From assembly GCA_036365455.1 (NCBI GenBank), contig JAWQUS010000004.1:69501-133500 (forward strand): a stretch of DNA of 64,000 nucleotides, read 5' to 3'. Position numbers and translations under genes: made by a program. Each line of letters starts with the position of its first letter. Position 1 is the stretch's first letter. The notes under the pieces were generated by a model, which was given only the letters and a program-made list of their open reading frames with translations, searched no databases and was not told the origin of the DNA. Positions 21,568 through 32,022 of this stretch are shown in pieces. This stretch comes from Macrosoma leucophasiata (lineage: Eukaryota; Arthropoda; Insecta; Lepidoptera; Hedylidae).

Positions 21568-22258
21568 ACTTCAGGCGAGGCTCGAACTCGCGACCTACTG
21601 GGAATTAGTGATGCGACTCGAGCCCTGTTTTTACTCGAGTCACTCGAGTGAATTTGTCAAACTCGTACTCGATTTAAAAAAAATATTACTCGAGTCTCTA
21701 TGCACTCGAGTTACCGAGTCAACTCGGCGCATCGAGTTAATTCTGTTGCCACTAGATGTCACTTCACTACTCTATTTTACTTATCTGTGTCGGGCCGGTA
21801 CAAACAAATCAAAACTGACAGGTTTAAACTTGCATCTCGTAGTGAACCGTACTTTAAGTTTTTTTTACCAAAATTGATTGAATATTAGTGTTTAAAAGTG
21901 AAAAATACGTAAAAGAGTTGATATTATTAGTATTGGTGAATATAAATTAAAGTGTAAAAGTGATTATACCTTAGGTATTTGATTGTAAGTAACCTACTTA
22001 ATTTTATTGTTAAAAAATATGAGTGAATAAGAAAATAAAAATTGCACTCGAATTGCAAACTTGCAACTCGAGTGCGATTTTCTACTCGAGTGAGATTTTT
22101 ACTCGAGTGAGATTTTTTACTCGAGTGACTCGAAAACTCGAGTATGATTCGAGTGAGGCTGTAAAATTACTCGAGTGACTCGAGTCACAAAATTCCATTC
22201 GAATCGCATCACTACTGGGAATCTAGTCCAGCCGCTCTTCCAATTGAGCTACTGAAGC
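21568..22258 (-). pseudogene. tRNA-like sequence split by a hAT insertion
   Basis: When the insertion and one copy of its duplication are mentally removed, the minus strand has a tRNA-like layout of about 72-74 nt. It has a 7-bp acceptor stem (one wobble), a D arm GCTC/GAGC with a perfect A-box (TAGCTCAATTGG), an imperfect anticodon arm, and a perfect T stem GCGAG/CTCGC around the 7-nt loop TTCGAGC. Flanking sequence recurs elsewhere (TTTCTTTAAAAATAAAATAT), so it is probably a SINE head rather than a functional tRNA gene. The insertion lies in the anticodon arm. Confidence 0.65.
21606..22214. mobile_element. Non-autonomous hAT element with 8-bp TSD
   Basis: The ends TAGTGATGCGACTCGA and (reversed right end) TAGTGATGCGATTCGA form a 16-bp terminal inverted repeat with one mismatch. 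They are flanked by a perfect 8-bp duplication CTGGGAAT (21598-21605, 22215-22222). Length is 609 bp with no transposase frame. Eleven perfect ACTCGAGT octamers are present, four within about 120 bp of the left end and seven within about 170 bp of the right end. This is the arrangement expected of subterminal transposase-binding repeats in hAT elements. Confidence 0.92.
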
Positions 22259-22413
22259 CCTGCCCGATTTATCAAATCTTTCCTTCACATCTTATTGCAT
22301 TGCTTTATGGTAGCAGTAGCGCCATCTATTACCAACTATGCTAGTTAGGCAACCGATATAATAGACTTTTCAGTTTATTGAATATCGTAAAGAAGTCGCT
22401 TTTACCCTTAATA

Positions 22414-22575
22414 ATTGTTTTATATTATTTCGCATTAACACATGCTTGTGAAATATATTTTATTTTTAAAGAAAAATAAAATATATTTCACTTATTTCAT
22501 TTTTTCTTTCCATTTTTCTTTAAAAATAAAATATATTTCACAAGCATGTGTTAATGCGAAATAATATAAAACAAT
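22414..22575. repeat. 63-bp perfect inverted repeat
   Basis: Arms at 22414-22476 and 22513-22575 are exact reverse complements over 63 bp, separated by 36 bp. The arm sequence (TTCGCATTAACACATGCTTG, TTTTATTTTTAAAGAAAAA) is the body of the tRNA-like SINE. Single partial copies occur at 430-478 and 21531-21550. It is therefore a fold-back duplication of a SINE segment. Confidence 0.9.
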
Positions 22576-23104
22576 CGTTAAAATATTGTTCAGAGTACGG
22601 TCTTTTTGTGGCGTAATTATACACTTGACATATAAGAGCGAATTGTCGCTGTGAATATCCAATAATACTTTTGACAGCTATTAGCGGGATACTTGTGTTG
22701 ATGGCCAGTAATAACGTTCTTGGTTATGATGTTTGGAAACATAATATTGTAAACTGCATCGGTAGTCTTAGTGGTAACTGGCTATCACTAACACATCTTA
22801 TTTTTAATTCTACTTAATCTGTACATTTCCTTGAGGTGAAAAATGAGGTACGGAACACAAAATATTGTGATTAAATTGTCAAATGAGATTAATCTCAGCT
22901 CATATTATCGAACCGGAGCTAAGTTCTAATTAATTCCAAATATATTCAATCAATATTTCACCGTAGTGTAGCGACGTGTGACGTAATGGTTGGCCAACAA
23001 GCAACTGCGATAGGTTACCGTGAATGTTCCCACGGCTATAGAGTAGTGAAGTGAAGAGGCACCGGGAAGTTACTTTGGTAATGGTGAAAGGTGACCAGCA
23101 CCAA
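22576..23104. other. No gene seen
   Basis: AT-rich and unassigned. Confidence 0.45.
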
Positions 23105-23310
23105 GTAGGCACCACCGCATTACCTTTATCTGCCGCGAAATGGTAGTGTTCAGCACTAACGTATTCCGGTTAGATGATAATGTAATAATTATCACAGAAA
23201 CATAACAACTTGGCTCTCAGAGTGGCAACGCATCTGCATTCAGACCTCTGGTTTTTGTGTGGACCTCTATAGGCTGCGCGCTTGTTTCCCACCTTCTCTA
23301 CATAACAAAA
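23105..23310 (+). repeat. Rep-A copy, 5' truncated
   Basis: Starts GTAGGCACCACCGCATTACC and continues to TTGTTTCCCACCTTCTCTAC. The segment between TCTATAGGCTGC and GCTTGTTT is deleted. Confidence 0.75.
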
Positions 23311-23589
23311 ATCTGTAGAAGATCTGTAGAGCGGCCAAGGCACCAACCAACCTTTGTCCTCGAACGTCTACTGCTGGTCGGGCGGGATCCATTGTATGCG
23401 GTACAACAAGCGCAAAAAGCGCCGCCACTAAGACGATTGAAGGTTTTTTTGCGACTTTCGCGGTACAATATTATATTTAAACTGTCAATATACAGAGCAG
23501 TAATCATTGTCCAGCTAGCCTGTGCTGTGGTTGTATTCCCGCGCATTTTTGTTATGAAAATGCAGCTTGGTAGAATGGCACTAGTAGCC

Positions 23590-23790
23590 AGTGTACAAAA
23601 ACAGAGGTCAAAATGCGGATGTTTTGCTTCTACTGAGATCTAAACGGTGCCACCGTGATAGAAAATATATAGTCATACATAGCCATATGACCGGAACACG
23701 ATAGTGCTGAACACTACCATTTAGCGGCAAGTGAATTAAGTAACGCAGTGGTGCTTGCGCTGGGGAGCTCCGTCACTGGAGCTCTACCAA
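23590..23790 (-). repeat. Rep-A copy, partial
   Basis: Minus-strand 5' two-thirds with GACCGGAACACGATAGTGCT, CTACCATTTAGCGGCAAGTG and GAGCTCCGTCACTGGAGCTC. Confidence 0.75.
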
Positions 23791-23954
23791 ATATGTAGTT
23801 CAATAGTCCTCAGTCCTCACTCTCAGCAAGCGTTCACGAGCATGGCGCTTAAGTCAGCCATCATTCTCATATTAATATGATAAATATTAATAAGATAACA
23901 TTCATTATTAATTGCCTCGGTGGTAGCAGGTCACTACTGCTATCAAAAATCAAA

Positions 23955-24050
23955 TATCTCTATGAAGATGCGTTGCCACTCCTGAGGCCTCAGTTTTTTT
24001 GCTTCTGAGCCGGAAATTACTAGAATTATATAGCCGGAACATTAGATGAA
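23955..24050 (-). repeat. Rep-A fragment
   Basis: GATGCGTTGCCACTCCTGAG and GAGCCGGAAATTACTAG match the middle of Rep-A. Confidence 0.6.
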
Positions 24051-24398
24051 CACCAACATTAAAGTCCACTGTATCATAGTTCTGACATTAACTATTCGTG
24101 TGTAATACAGTTGCAAGCCGTTACATAAAAGCAATTAATTTAAATCTCCTTTGACATCACAAATATGGGTTGACTCTATTAAACCATGTCATAATCATGC
24201 CGTACTTACGTCACATACAAAGCCAAATGATTCTGTTGTAAAAGTAAATGTTTGGCTGAGATTACATCGCTAATCCATCCTGAATTATTTTACGGTGGAT
24301 TATGTAAATAGTTTAGTATACGGCGCTCGTAACTCGTAACATGCTGCGACACGCTCTTTTACTTTTTGTCAAGTCGGAGTTTCTTGACTCCGCAATTT

Positions 24399-25556
24399 CC
24401 AAAGAGATTTTATTACAAGTTCATACATACTATTGGTTTAAAATCTCTTTGGCTGTAGTATTTGTATCTGGCTGGTTTTGGTATCAATGAAAGTTAAAAT
24501 TTTAAAGAACATAATTCCAAATTTTGCGAAAAAACTTTGCGATGTTTATGGACCTAGTGCAGTGTGTCTGTGAGAGTAGCACAAATTTGGTTTAAGCGTT
24601 TTCAATCTGGAAATTTTGGTGTCAAACCACCTCGCACTTCGCTCTGGTCGCCCTATTACGGATAAAATGGATGCCATTTTTGAAAAAGTGGAGCAAGATC
24701 GACATATCAGTAGTTACGACGTAGCTGAAGAACTGAGAATTGATCACAAAACAGTTTTGGCGCATTTGAAAAAAGCTGGGTACAAAAACAAGCTCGATAT
24801 TTGGGTACCTCACGAGCTCACTGAAATAAACCTAATGAACCGTGTACTCATTTGTGATTCTTTATTACGACGTAATGAAACCGAATCATTTTTGAAGAAT
24901 CTGATAACTGGTGATGAAAAGTGGCTCACGACAAGAACGTGCGAAAAAGGTCGTGGTCAAAGGCCGGTCAGGCTTCACAGACTGTGGGGAAACCCGGGTA
25001 AACTCGCAATAAGGTGATGTTGTGTGTGTGGTGGGATTGGAAGGGCATTATTCATTCAGGACTATCGATTCTGAACTCTACTGCGAACAACTGATGAGAT
25101 TAAAGCAAGAAGTTGAGAGAAAGCGGCCGGAATTGATCATTAGAAGGAGTGTGGTGTTTCATCATGATAACGCTAGACCGCACACATCTATAGCCACTCA
25201 GCGAAAATTAAGAGAGTTTGGCTGGGAGGTGTTAATGCATCCGCCGTATAGTCCTGACCTTGCACCTTCAGATTTCCACCTGTTTCGGTCTCTTCAGAAT
25301 TCTTTATGCAATGTTAGGTTAACATCACGAGAGGACTGCCAAATCCACTTGTCGCGGTATTTTGATGAGAAGTCCCAAAATTTTTATAGCAATGGGATCA
25401 TGTCCCTACCTACAAGATGGCAAAAGGTTATCGAACAAAATGGTACATACATACTTTAGTTAAATTTAAATAAACTATATTAAAAAATGTTTTGAATTAT
25501 CTTAAAAAATGCGAAGAAACTTTTTAATGCGAAAAGACTTTTTCCCCAACCTATTA
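24399..25556 (+). pseudogene. mariner transposase copy 1, broken with rearranged ends
   Basis: This is a Tc1/mariner element (irritans/mellifera-like) that lacks the usual start. Relative to copy 2 (34494-35786), about 128 bp carrying the initiator and the first ~35 codons is missing near 24518. The frames at 24616-25017 and 25022-25459 hold the helix-turn-helix half (VEQDRHISSYDVAEELRID) and the DDD(34)D core: TGDEKW, FHHDNARPHTS and YSPDLAPSDFHLF. About 15-18 bp are missing near 25056. The frameshift at the PPRTSLWSP position is shared with copy 2. The left 35 bp (24399-24433) are inverted relative to copy 2, and the right end carries an inverted copy of the left TIR (25526-25556) after a partial right TIR. 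It is inactive. Confidence 0.9.
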
Positions 25557-25905
25557 TATGAGCTTATCTTAAACGATTGTTGTAATTCCAAATGATCATA
25601 TTGGCCTTTGGCACTCTGCCAGGGAATGACAAAGAATTACTCTTTTTCTTTTCTCTTTACTCTTTGTTATCAGATTGTAATAGAGGAAATGAGACATTCT
25701 ACTGATATATGTACTTAAAAATTATATTATATTTAGTTTTATCTTAGTGATATTCTTGACCTTATATATATTTTTTTAGCTTTGTAAATTGACATATGTA
25801 TCAATTGTTATTCACTTTAATTTATTTTGTTTGTTTTAAACGTGTCATAAGAGGTGCCGGTCACCCTTAATGAATAAATGAATTTATAATTCTGATAAAT
25901 AAACA
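25557..25905 (+). repeat. LINE 3' UTR
   Basis: TTTGGCACTCTGCCAGGGAA parallels the LINE B 3' UTR at 36251, and the later part matches 1165-1400. It ends near TAATGAATAAATGAATTTAT. The mariner just upstream may have inserted into this LINE. Confidence 0.65.
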
Positions 25906-26584
25906 TTTTGACTTCGTTTGCTACTATCATGCTTGGAAAAGAAATTATAATATCCATAAACAGAAAAACTTGCAGGTTTCCAAGTAATGACCAAAACGTA
26001 GCACTCATGGGCAGAGATAAAGGAATTGGATGGTTTCATCCACACTTCATCACCCGTACACTTTGAAGCAAATTCTGTCTTGTGCAAAAAAATAATTGGA
26101 AATATTACCATTCGGGTTTTTTGGATTGGCAAATTTCATTAGCATTGACGTCCGTGAGCAACATTCTCTTATCATTAACATGGAGTTGGACTGCCTGCTG
26201 CCTGCTGCCTGCTCGGTACTTTAGTCTTGAACTTACTTAGAATGATGTAGTAGGTACTTAGTTTCTGATATATTTAATTAATGACGAAATCAGATCATCT
26301 AAGCGTTCTGAGGATCATCAATGTTACTATTCACTGTGAGATAATGTTATGATCAGCCAGTTAATGAAATAGTTTAAAATATATCATTTAATAACTTAAC
26401 TATATAAGTTATTTATTTTCTTATTTATCCAAATATTTAAGTATTTATTACTATACTTATATCAGGGTTCAAAATATCGTACGTTTAGAAATGGGGAGGA
26501 CACTAACAAAAAATGACGCGACGCGTGATTTATATATTATTATATTATAATATGTAATACTTGTATATTGCATTATTGCAGCTT
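25906..26584. other. No gene; CTGCCTG tandem
   Basis: Three to four units of CTGCCTG occur at 26189-26213. The minus-strand open frames (25817-26132) show no domain I can name. Confidence 0.4.
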
Positions 26585-26678
26585 TGTAATAAGTCTCTGG
26601 GGTTAAGCTGATAGAGAGACAGCCGGTGGGACACGAAATTGTAATGGTTCCCTCTAGGCAACGAAATCCTAAAAATAA
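26585..26678 (+). repeat. Rep-D 3'-end fragment, diverged
   Basis: GAGAGACAGCCGG, AATGGTTCCCTCTAGGCAAC and GAAATCCTAAAAATAAG match the tail of the Rep-D family. Confidence 0.5.
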
Positions 26679-27084
26679 GAAACATTTTAACAATTCGATG
26701 TTGATATGACACCCCTTCATATGTGAGTCATTCAGTCATGATTCGATCCGTTTGTTCCACATTGCAACCGGTCGTCTCCAGTGATATACTTAAGAGGAAA
26801 TGTTACGACGCTGTTATGAAATATGAGATGCAAAATGATAGCGGCATGTCCGCGTGTTTGTGATTCGCGCAACACCCGGAGTGTACAATCAGTTCACGTA
26901 TTACTTAATTGAGACTTGACACAATAACAACATTGCTTCACGCCTGGATTTTTGCGAACGGATTAGCAGAGTATATAAATATGGATTTAACCATACACTC
27001 CCCGAAGTGAGTGCCACATTTTTTAATTCTGGCATACGATGTACCCTTATAGTTTTGCCATGTTCGTCTTTTTTCATTTCGAAC
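26679..27084. other. No gene seen
   Basis: Unassigned sequence with only short open frames. Confidence 0.4.
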
Positions 27085-27210
27085 TTAGGACTGGCAGATA
27101 CTTTGCATTTTGACTTCTGGTTTTTCTTTTCTGAAGACGTCGATGGGCTACAATATTCAATTATCATCCACATGAATTGCTTACTTGTTTGCCAGAATAA
27201 AAAATATTAT
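27085..27210 (+). repeat. Rep-A 3'-half fragment
   Basis: TTTGCATTTTGACTTCTGG, GATGGGCTACAATATTCAAT and TTGTTTGCCAGAATAAAAAA follow the family order. Confidence 0.6.
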
Positions 27211-27644
27211 ATCTTTGTAAAAATATTATAACTGCTTGCAGCCTGTTAACTTAGCCTATATCACTTTCCCATTTACTTGGACGATGTAAATTTTATGAGA
27301 TGACTTAAAACAAAAAAATAATACAACACTTATTTTGTTTCTTAATAAATCAAAATACTTGCTAACTCGAGGCCCGAAGTAGGAAGTTCAGGTGAAGCAG
27401 TACTTGTTTACTACTTGCATTTTTTCATTCCATTGCTTATTTTATTTTACATTCTGTAATTTTTTCACAGATTTAATACTCTCCTAAAGCAAGCTTAAAT
27501 GCCGCATATCTTATCTGTGAAATGCCTAAAGGCTTTCTTGTCCGCTGTTTTTAAATTAAAAAAACAGAGTAAAGGTAAACTTGTGTCCTACAAAACATTT
27601 AAATCAAGTGCGAGTTGTATTCATCTTAAACAATATTTTTATGT
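27211..27644. other. No gene seen
   Basis: AT-rich. The frame at 27499-27681 runs into the Rep-A copy and has no domain. Confidence 0.4.
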
Positions 27645-27904
27645 TATGAAGTGCAAACATACAGTTCACATTGATGGTTAGTGAATTCTATAGCCTATAA
27701 ACATCTATATGTAGATGCGTTACACTGAGGCCTAAGTTGTAATGCCTCTGTGTTGGAAATAACAAGACCGTATATTACCACTTGACCGGAACACGATACC
27801 GCTGAACACTACCACACCTGCATTAAGCGGCAGGTAGATTAAGGTAATTGGGTAATGCGGCGGTGGTCGCGAGCTGCGGCGCGGTGCTGGAGCTCTATCA
27901 CCAG
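27645..27904 (-). repeat. Rep-A copy, near full length
   Basis: Minus strand, from AAGTGCAAACATACAGTTCA (3' end) to GAGCTCTATCACCAGT (5' end). It contains an extra CACACCTGCATTAAGC and GGTAATT relative to other copies. Confidence 0.75.
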
Positions 27905-27909
27905 TTAAA

Positions 27910-28235
27910 TCATAATATTCATCATCATCACTCCAGTCGAAAGACGTCCACTGCTGGACAAAGACAACAGTGTTGTGCGTCATTAGGGGAGAATATGCCA
28001 TAATCGCCACGCTTGGCAGGCGGATTGGCGATCGCCGCGGCGGTAGGTTTATCCCGGGACGCCGCTGCCCATCCCGCGTTATTATTTATGCTACCGCCCT
28101 ATTGGACCGGATTGACCGCCATTGTTTGGTAGACTGACTGCACTAGTGGAATAATTCTCTTCCAGTAAAATAACATTCTTCCACTAGTGGGAGGTGGGTC
28201 GTCACGTCCCGATGCCTACCGTCCCATCGTACAAC
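27910..28235 (-). repeat. RTE-type LINE 3'-end derived repeat
   Basis: Starts with an ATCATCATCACTCC tail followed by antisense VQQWTSFDW (AAGACGTCCACTGCTGG). It then shares the body GCCATAATCGCCACGCTTGG and GATTGGCGATCGC with 1-345. The frame at 27732-28010 on the minus strand reads across it (FVQQWTSFDWSDDDEYY) and is transposon-derived. Confidence 0.7.
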
Positions 28236-28679
28236 ATTAACACTAAATAAATAATTTAAGGGAACTTTATAATTTGGTAGAATATAGCTACTGTATTTGT
28301 ATCTCATTCTAGGCAATTAGGAATCACAACAAACCTATCTCATGTCTATACTCACAAGTAAGTGAAATTAATAAAAAATATATTATAGCAAGTGATAAAT
28401 AAGAAGGAACACCTTTATTGTAGATAAGAGCACCAACGATTACTGGTCCAGGATGTAGTTTGACTGATCACTTCACTGTAATCACGTACACTATAAAAGT
28501 ACGATGTAATGGACGCAATAAATAAACAATATAGATTATTAAAAGCAGACAAAATGTCGGAGAACTGCCATTGTCGACTATAGGTCGCTGATAAACACTC
28601 TGTACATTATTTACTTTACAAAACATTTTTGTCGTCTTTTTTAAGAGGAGGCGTGTATGACACTCAATATCTGCGGAAT
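28236..28679. other. No gene seen
   Basis: AT-rich and unassigned. Confidence 0.45.
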
Positions 28680-28925
28680 TATAAAGAATCGCAATCAGAA
28701 ATGTCTTTATTAATTTAGGGTGTGATACACTGTTAATGAAACATAATTATGTATAAGAACACATATAATAAATAATAGTGAACAACAGCAGGAACACATG
28801 TCAATTTACAAACTAAAAAAAACATAATAATCTAGAATTACACTAAGAATAAATCTAAAACATATATTAATGTACATATGAGTAGAATGCCTCGTTTCCC
28901 CTTTTACAGACTGATAACAAAGAGC
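28680..28925 (-). repeat. LINE 3' UTR fragment, minus strand
   Basis: On the minus strand: GGGGAAACGAGGCATTCTAC, TTAGTTTGTAAATTGACATG, TTGTTCACTATTATTTATTA and a tail ATTTCTGATTGCGATTC. This is the same 3' UTR family as 1165-1400. Confidence 0.6.
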
Positions 28926-29039
28926 TTTAAAGAAATATTGGTGGCGTAGTAAGCTACTATACGCAGCTACCTCCATCTACTTCACAAGCGCTTCTAAATA
29001 ATTATAATTTGAAATACCCGAGATTTTAATATATTACTA

Positions 29040-29215
29040 TATGTATATAAAACTCACGCCAGGTGGGGGGGGGGGGTAAACCTGTATCGGGAGTGCAGTT
29101 GTTCACATACACAAACACCTAGACTGGAACGAGCATCTGTAAGTCATACAAATATTTGTTCCGGTGCCGAGATTAAACCCACGACCCATCAACGCCCACC
29201 TTCGCGACAATTGAA
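29040..29215 (-). repeat. SINE-2 copy with G12 run
   Basis: CATACAAATATTTGTTCCGG, GAGATTAAACCCACGACCC and ACATACACAAACACCTAGAC match the other SINE-2 copies. A run of 12 G at 29065-29076 lies near its 3' end. Confidence 0.65.
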
Positions 29216-29348
29216 CGCGACAATATAAAATTAAAGGAAAGTCAAACAGTTTTCTTACAATAAGTTTAGTTCGCAAACCCCTAAGAACAGTCTATCGTTT
29301 AAAATATCATCTCTCATCATCGTATTGCAATATTTTCCCTTTTTTTAT

Positions 29349-29578
29349 GTTATGGATGTGCCAAACAAGCATGCAGTTCACATTGATGTTAAATGATGAC
29401 TACAGCCTATAAACACCCACACAAAGACCGAGGTCAAAATGCAGACGCGTTACCACTCTTGAGGCCTAAGGTGTTATGCCTCTGTGCCGGAAATTACAGA
29501 GCCGTACATAACCACCTGACCGGAACACGATAGTGCTGAACACTACCATTTAGCTCAGTCACTGGAGCTCTAACACCA
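29349..29578 (-). repeat. Rep-A copy with internal 5' deletion
   Basis: Minus strand: GTGCCAAACAAGCATGCAGT through GAGCTCTAACACCAGT. The part between CTACCATTTAGC and TCAGTCACTGGAGCTC is deleted. Confidence 0.8.
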
Positions 29579-29629
29579 GTGCAGTGTGTGTGCAGTGACC
29601 CTGTGATAAATAGCGCTATTATATAATAC

Positions 29630-29667
29630 TTTTGACGTCTGGATGTATCACTATCCAGACGACAAAA
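29630..29667. repeat. 16-bp hairpin
   Basis: CTTTTGACGTCTGGAT pairs with ATCCAGACGACAAAAG (one mismatch) around an 8-nt loop. Confidence 0.6.
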
Positions 29668-30097
29668 GTAGAAACATATTAATTTAAAAAAAACTTTTAA
29701 GGATAGGTACATTATAGTATCAGTATATACTCGTAGTTCGAAATGGCCGCCAAGAGACAGCTATATAATTTTTAAAACTGGTCTTATCGCTTTCATTGAC
29801 GTCAATAGTATGGTAGCCGAATGAAATAGAATATATAATTACATTTTAATATTCAGCAAGTCGCCTATACTATACTATACTATATCAATAATTAACTGAT
29901 TATTAATAAGTACCGGACTTCCCAGAATCAAATCTATACACAAACTAGTAAAAACATCTTTTACACTCGACTGCGCATGCGCATAATTCGATCCTAAGAA
30001 AATCTTGAATTTTGAACTGTCCTTTCTCTCCCAAGGAACCTACAGGACAAATATGAACTTTCTTTGATCAGAAGATTTGTTTGTGCGTAGTTACTCA

Positions 30098-30345
30098 GTG
30101 GCTCAGCCTCTCAGTCTCTCAGTCGCTCAGTCACTTACGGCCAAACACTCAAACGTCACTTAAATCTAAGTGAGACTAATAAGTTTTCTGTCTTTATAAA
30201 ACATGTTCAAACGATAGAGATAGCGCTCATTTGAGGGTTGCTTAAAATTGAGTGACGTTTGAGTATCCGGCTATTAGCTTCTCAGTCGCTTACTCTCTCA
30301 GTCTCTCAGTTGCTCAGTCACCAAGTCTCTAAGTCAATCAGTCTT
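30098..30345. repeat. CTCAGTC satellite split by a small TA-flanked MITE
   Basis: Imperfect 8-bp CTCAGTCN units at 30098-30135 resume at 30278-30345. Between them, 30138-30271 has inverted ends sharing ACTCAAACGTCACT, with TA on both sides (30136-30137, 30272-30273). This is consistent with a Tc1/mariner-type MITE of about 134 bp inserted in the satellite. Confidence 0.6.
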
Positions 30346-30364
30346 CTATACTTCCGAAAACGAA

Positions 30365-30465
30365 AAAATGCCAACATCACTTTCGCCCGATCTGGAGATC
30401 GAACTTGGGTCCCCAGCGTAGCAGTAGTGGCCTGTACCACTAGACTACTAGAGAATCAGACATTT
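30365..30465 (-). repeat. SINE-1 tRNA-like head
   Basis: On the minus strand: CTAGTGGTACAGGCCACTAC, CTGGGGACCCAAGTTCG and ATCTCCAGATCGGGCG, a tRNA-derived A/B-box region shared with 46975-47056 and 51590-51650. Confidence 0.65.
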
Positions 30466-30527
30466 TTTACATTAAAACTTTTAAAGTAACAAAAATAAAG
30501 GCACTAACTGTCCCCGCAAACTTCGTA

Positions 30528-31260
30528 TTGCCTCACAATGGCAACTTTGGTAAAACTTTGGTCAGAAAATTATATCACTATGGTGTTCACGATACCGCTC
30601 TTGAGCTTATGACTTCATATTTAAGCAATAGAACAATGTATGTTGATATCAATAAAAAGAGATCTCCCGGGGCTTCAATGGATATGGGGGTCCCGCAAGG
30701 CTCTATTCTAGGACCGTTTCTTTTTTTAGTCTATATAAATGACTTGCCGTACATCATCAACGATAGTCAAGATATGGTATTGTTTGCTGACGACACTTCT
30801 TTAATTTTTAAAATTAAAAGACAACAGGCTTTATTTGACGATGTGAACAATACTCTCTCTAATGTTGTACATTGGTTTAGTGCCAAAAACTTATTGTTGA
30901 ATAGTAAAAAGACAAAATGTATTAAGTTCACCACTCCTATTGTAAAACTTGTGGACACCAATGTCAAAATAAATGAGGAAGTATTGGAGTTAGTAGACTC
31001 CACGGTATTTCTTGGCATTACCGTGGATGCTAAATTGCAATGGGGCCCCCATATTGCCAAATTGGCCAGTAGACTTAGCTCAGCAGCATTTGCAGTAAAG
31101 AAGATAAGATTATTGACGGACGTGGAGACGGCTCGGCTGGTCTACTTTAGTTACTTTCACAGTATAATGTCCTATGGCATTTTACTATGGGGCAATTCCG
31201 CCGACGTCAATCCTATTTTTGTTTTGCAAAAGAGAGCAGTACGAGTATTGCCTTTAATTC
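30528..31260 (+). pseudogene. LINE A reverse transcriptase fragment (5' part)
   Basis: The frame carries reverse transcriptase blocks of a CR1/Jockey-like non-LTR element. GVPQGS is at residues 54-59, YINDLPYII follows, and the catalytic FADD is at 86-89. The post-palm region (FLGITVDAKLQWGPHIAKLA; SYFHSIMSYGILLWGNSADV) follows. Homology starts near 30550 (LVRKLYHYG), so it is 5' truncated. It breaks off after LQKRAV near 31240. The continuation of the same element (EINILTVACQYIYEN) resumes near 36521, so LINE B is inserted between the two parts, with about 45 bp apparently lost or altered at the junction. Confidence 0.85.
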
Positions 31261-32022
31261 ATGTATTTTTGTAGTAAATCCCTATAAAATATAACAGTAT
31301 TCATTACACTGCTCACTTAGTGAGCTTCGTCCAGCACTCATAGGCTCTGTTTAATACTCATTTTACTTGACAATATGTGGAAGTAAAATTGATGAACTAA
31401 CAATAGCCGCACACAATAAAACTCTTCAATAATTTTAGTTTATTAAGTATTTTGTTACACTATACATTGTTCTACTTGCCATTTATACTGCTCATTTTGT
31501 GAGCTTCGTCAAATACCTACATACAGGCACAGTTTATTCTCTTTTCACTTGACTATGTAGTGGAAGTGAAATAGATGAGAAACATTAGCCACAGACACTC
31601 ATCCCGCTACATTCATACACAACTTATGTACTAAACAAATCATAAAAATACTATTACCCGATTTGTTGTCCTGTGTAATTAAGTTTGAGCATTAATCAAT
31701 ATAAAGATTGATAAGTTATAGATAGGTTATAATGTAAAATTAATTATTAAATATAACACTTCTTGCTGTGTTCTTTTCTGTCTCATTTTTGTTTAAAAGT
31801 TAACATATTTAATATAAAATATAACACTACTTTCTTGCTATGTTCTTTTTCTTTTTTGTATGAGTTTCCATCTGTATTCTAACATACTTTCCCTTTTTTT
31901 TAGTATTATTAGTCATTTACTTACTATATCCCTATTGTATCCCTTTTGTCTCTTGAAATCTTTTATTAAGCTTCTGTAAATAATATTTCAGGTGTTATTA
32001 CACAAAATAACCTGTCTAGAAT
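31261..32022 (+). repeat. LINE B 5' UTR with tandem subrepeats
   Basis: Two related units about 189 bp apart, starting near 31307 and 31496, share CTGCTCA...TGAGCTTCGTC, a TTTACTTGAC/TTCACTTGAC block, GTGGAAGT and AGCC.CA.AC endings. Tandem promoter-like repeats upstream of ORF1 are common in LINE 5' UTRs. The rest, up to the ATG at 32023, is AT-rich. There is no sign of a host promoter. Confidence 0.55.

Noticed and set aside
21568..22258. A functional tRNA gene
   Set aside because: Split by a hAT insertion, with an imperfect anticodon arm and SINE-like flanks.
25817..26132. Overlapping minus-strand frames near 26 kb
   Set aside because: No domain, no matching frame elsewhere in the window and no splice support.
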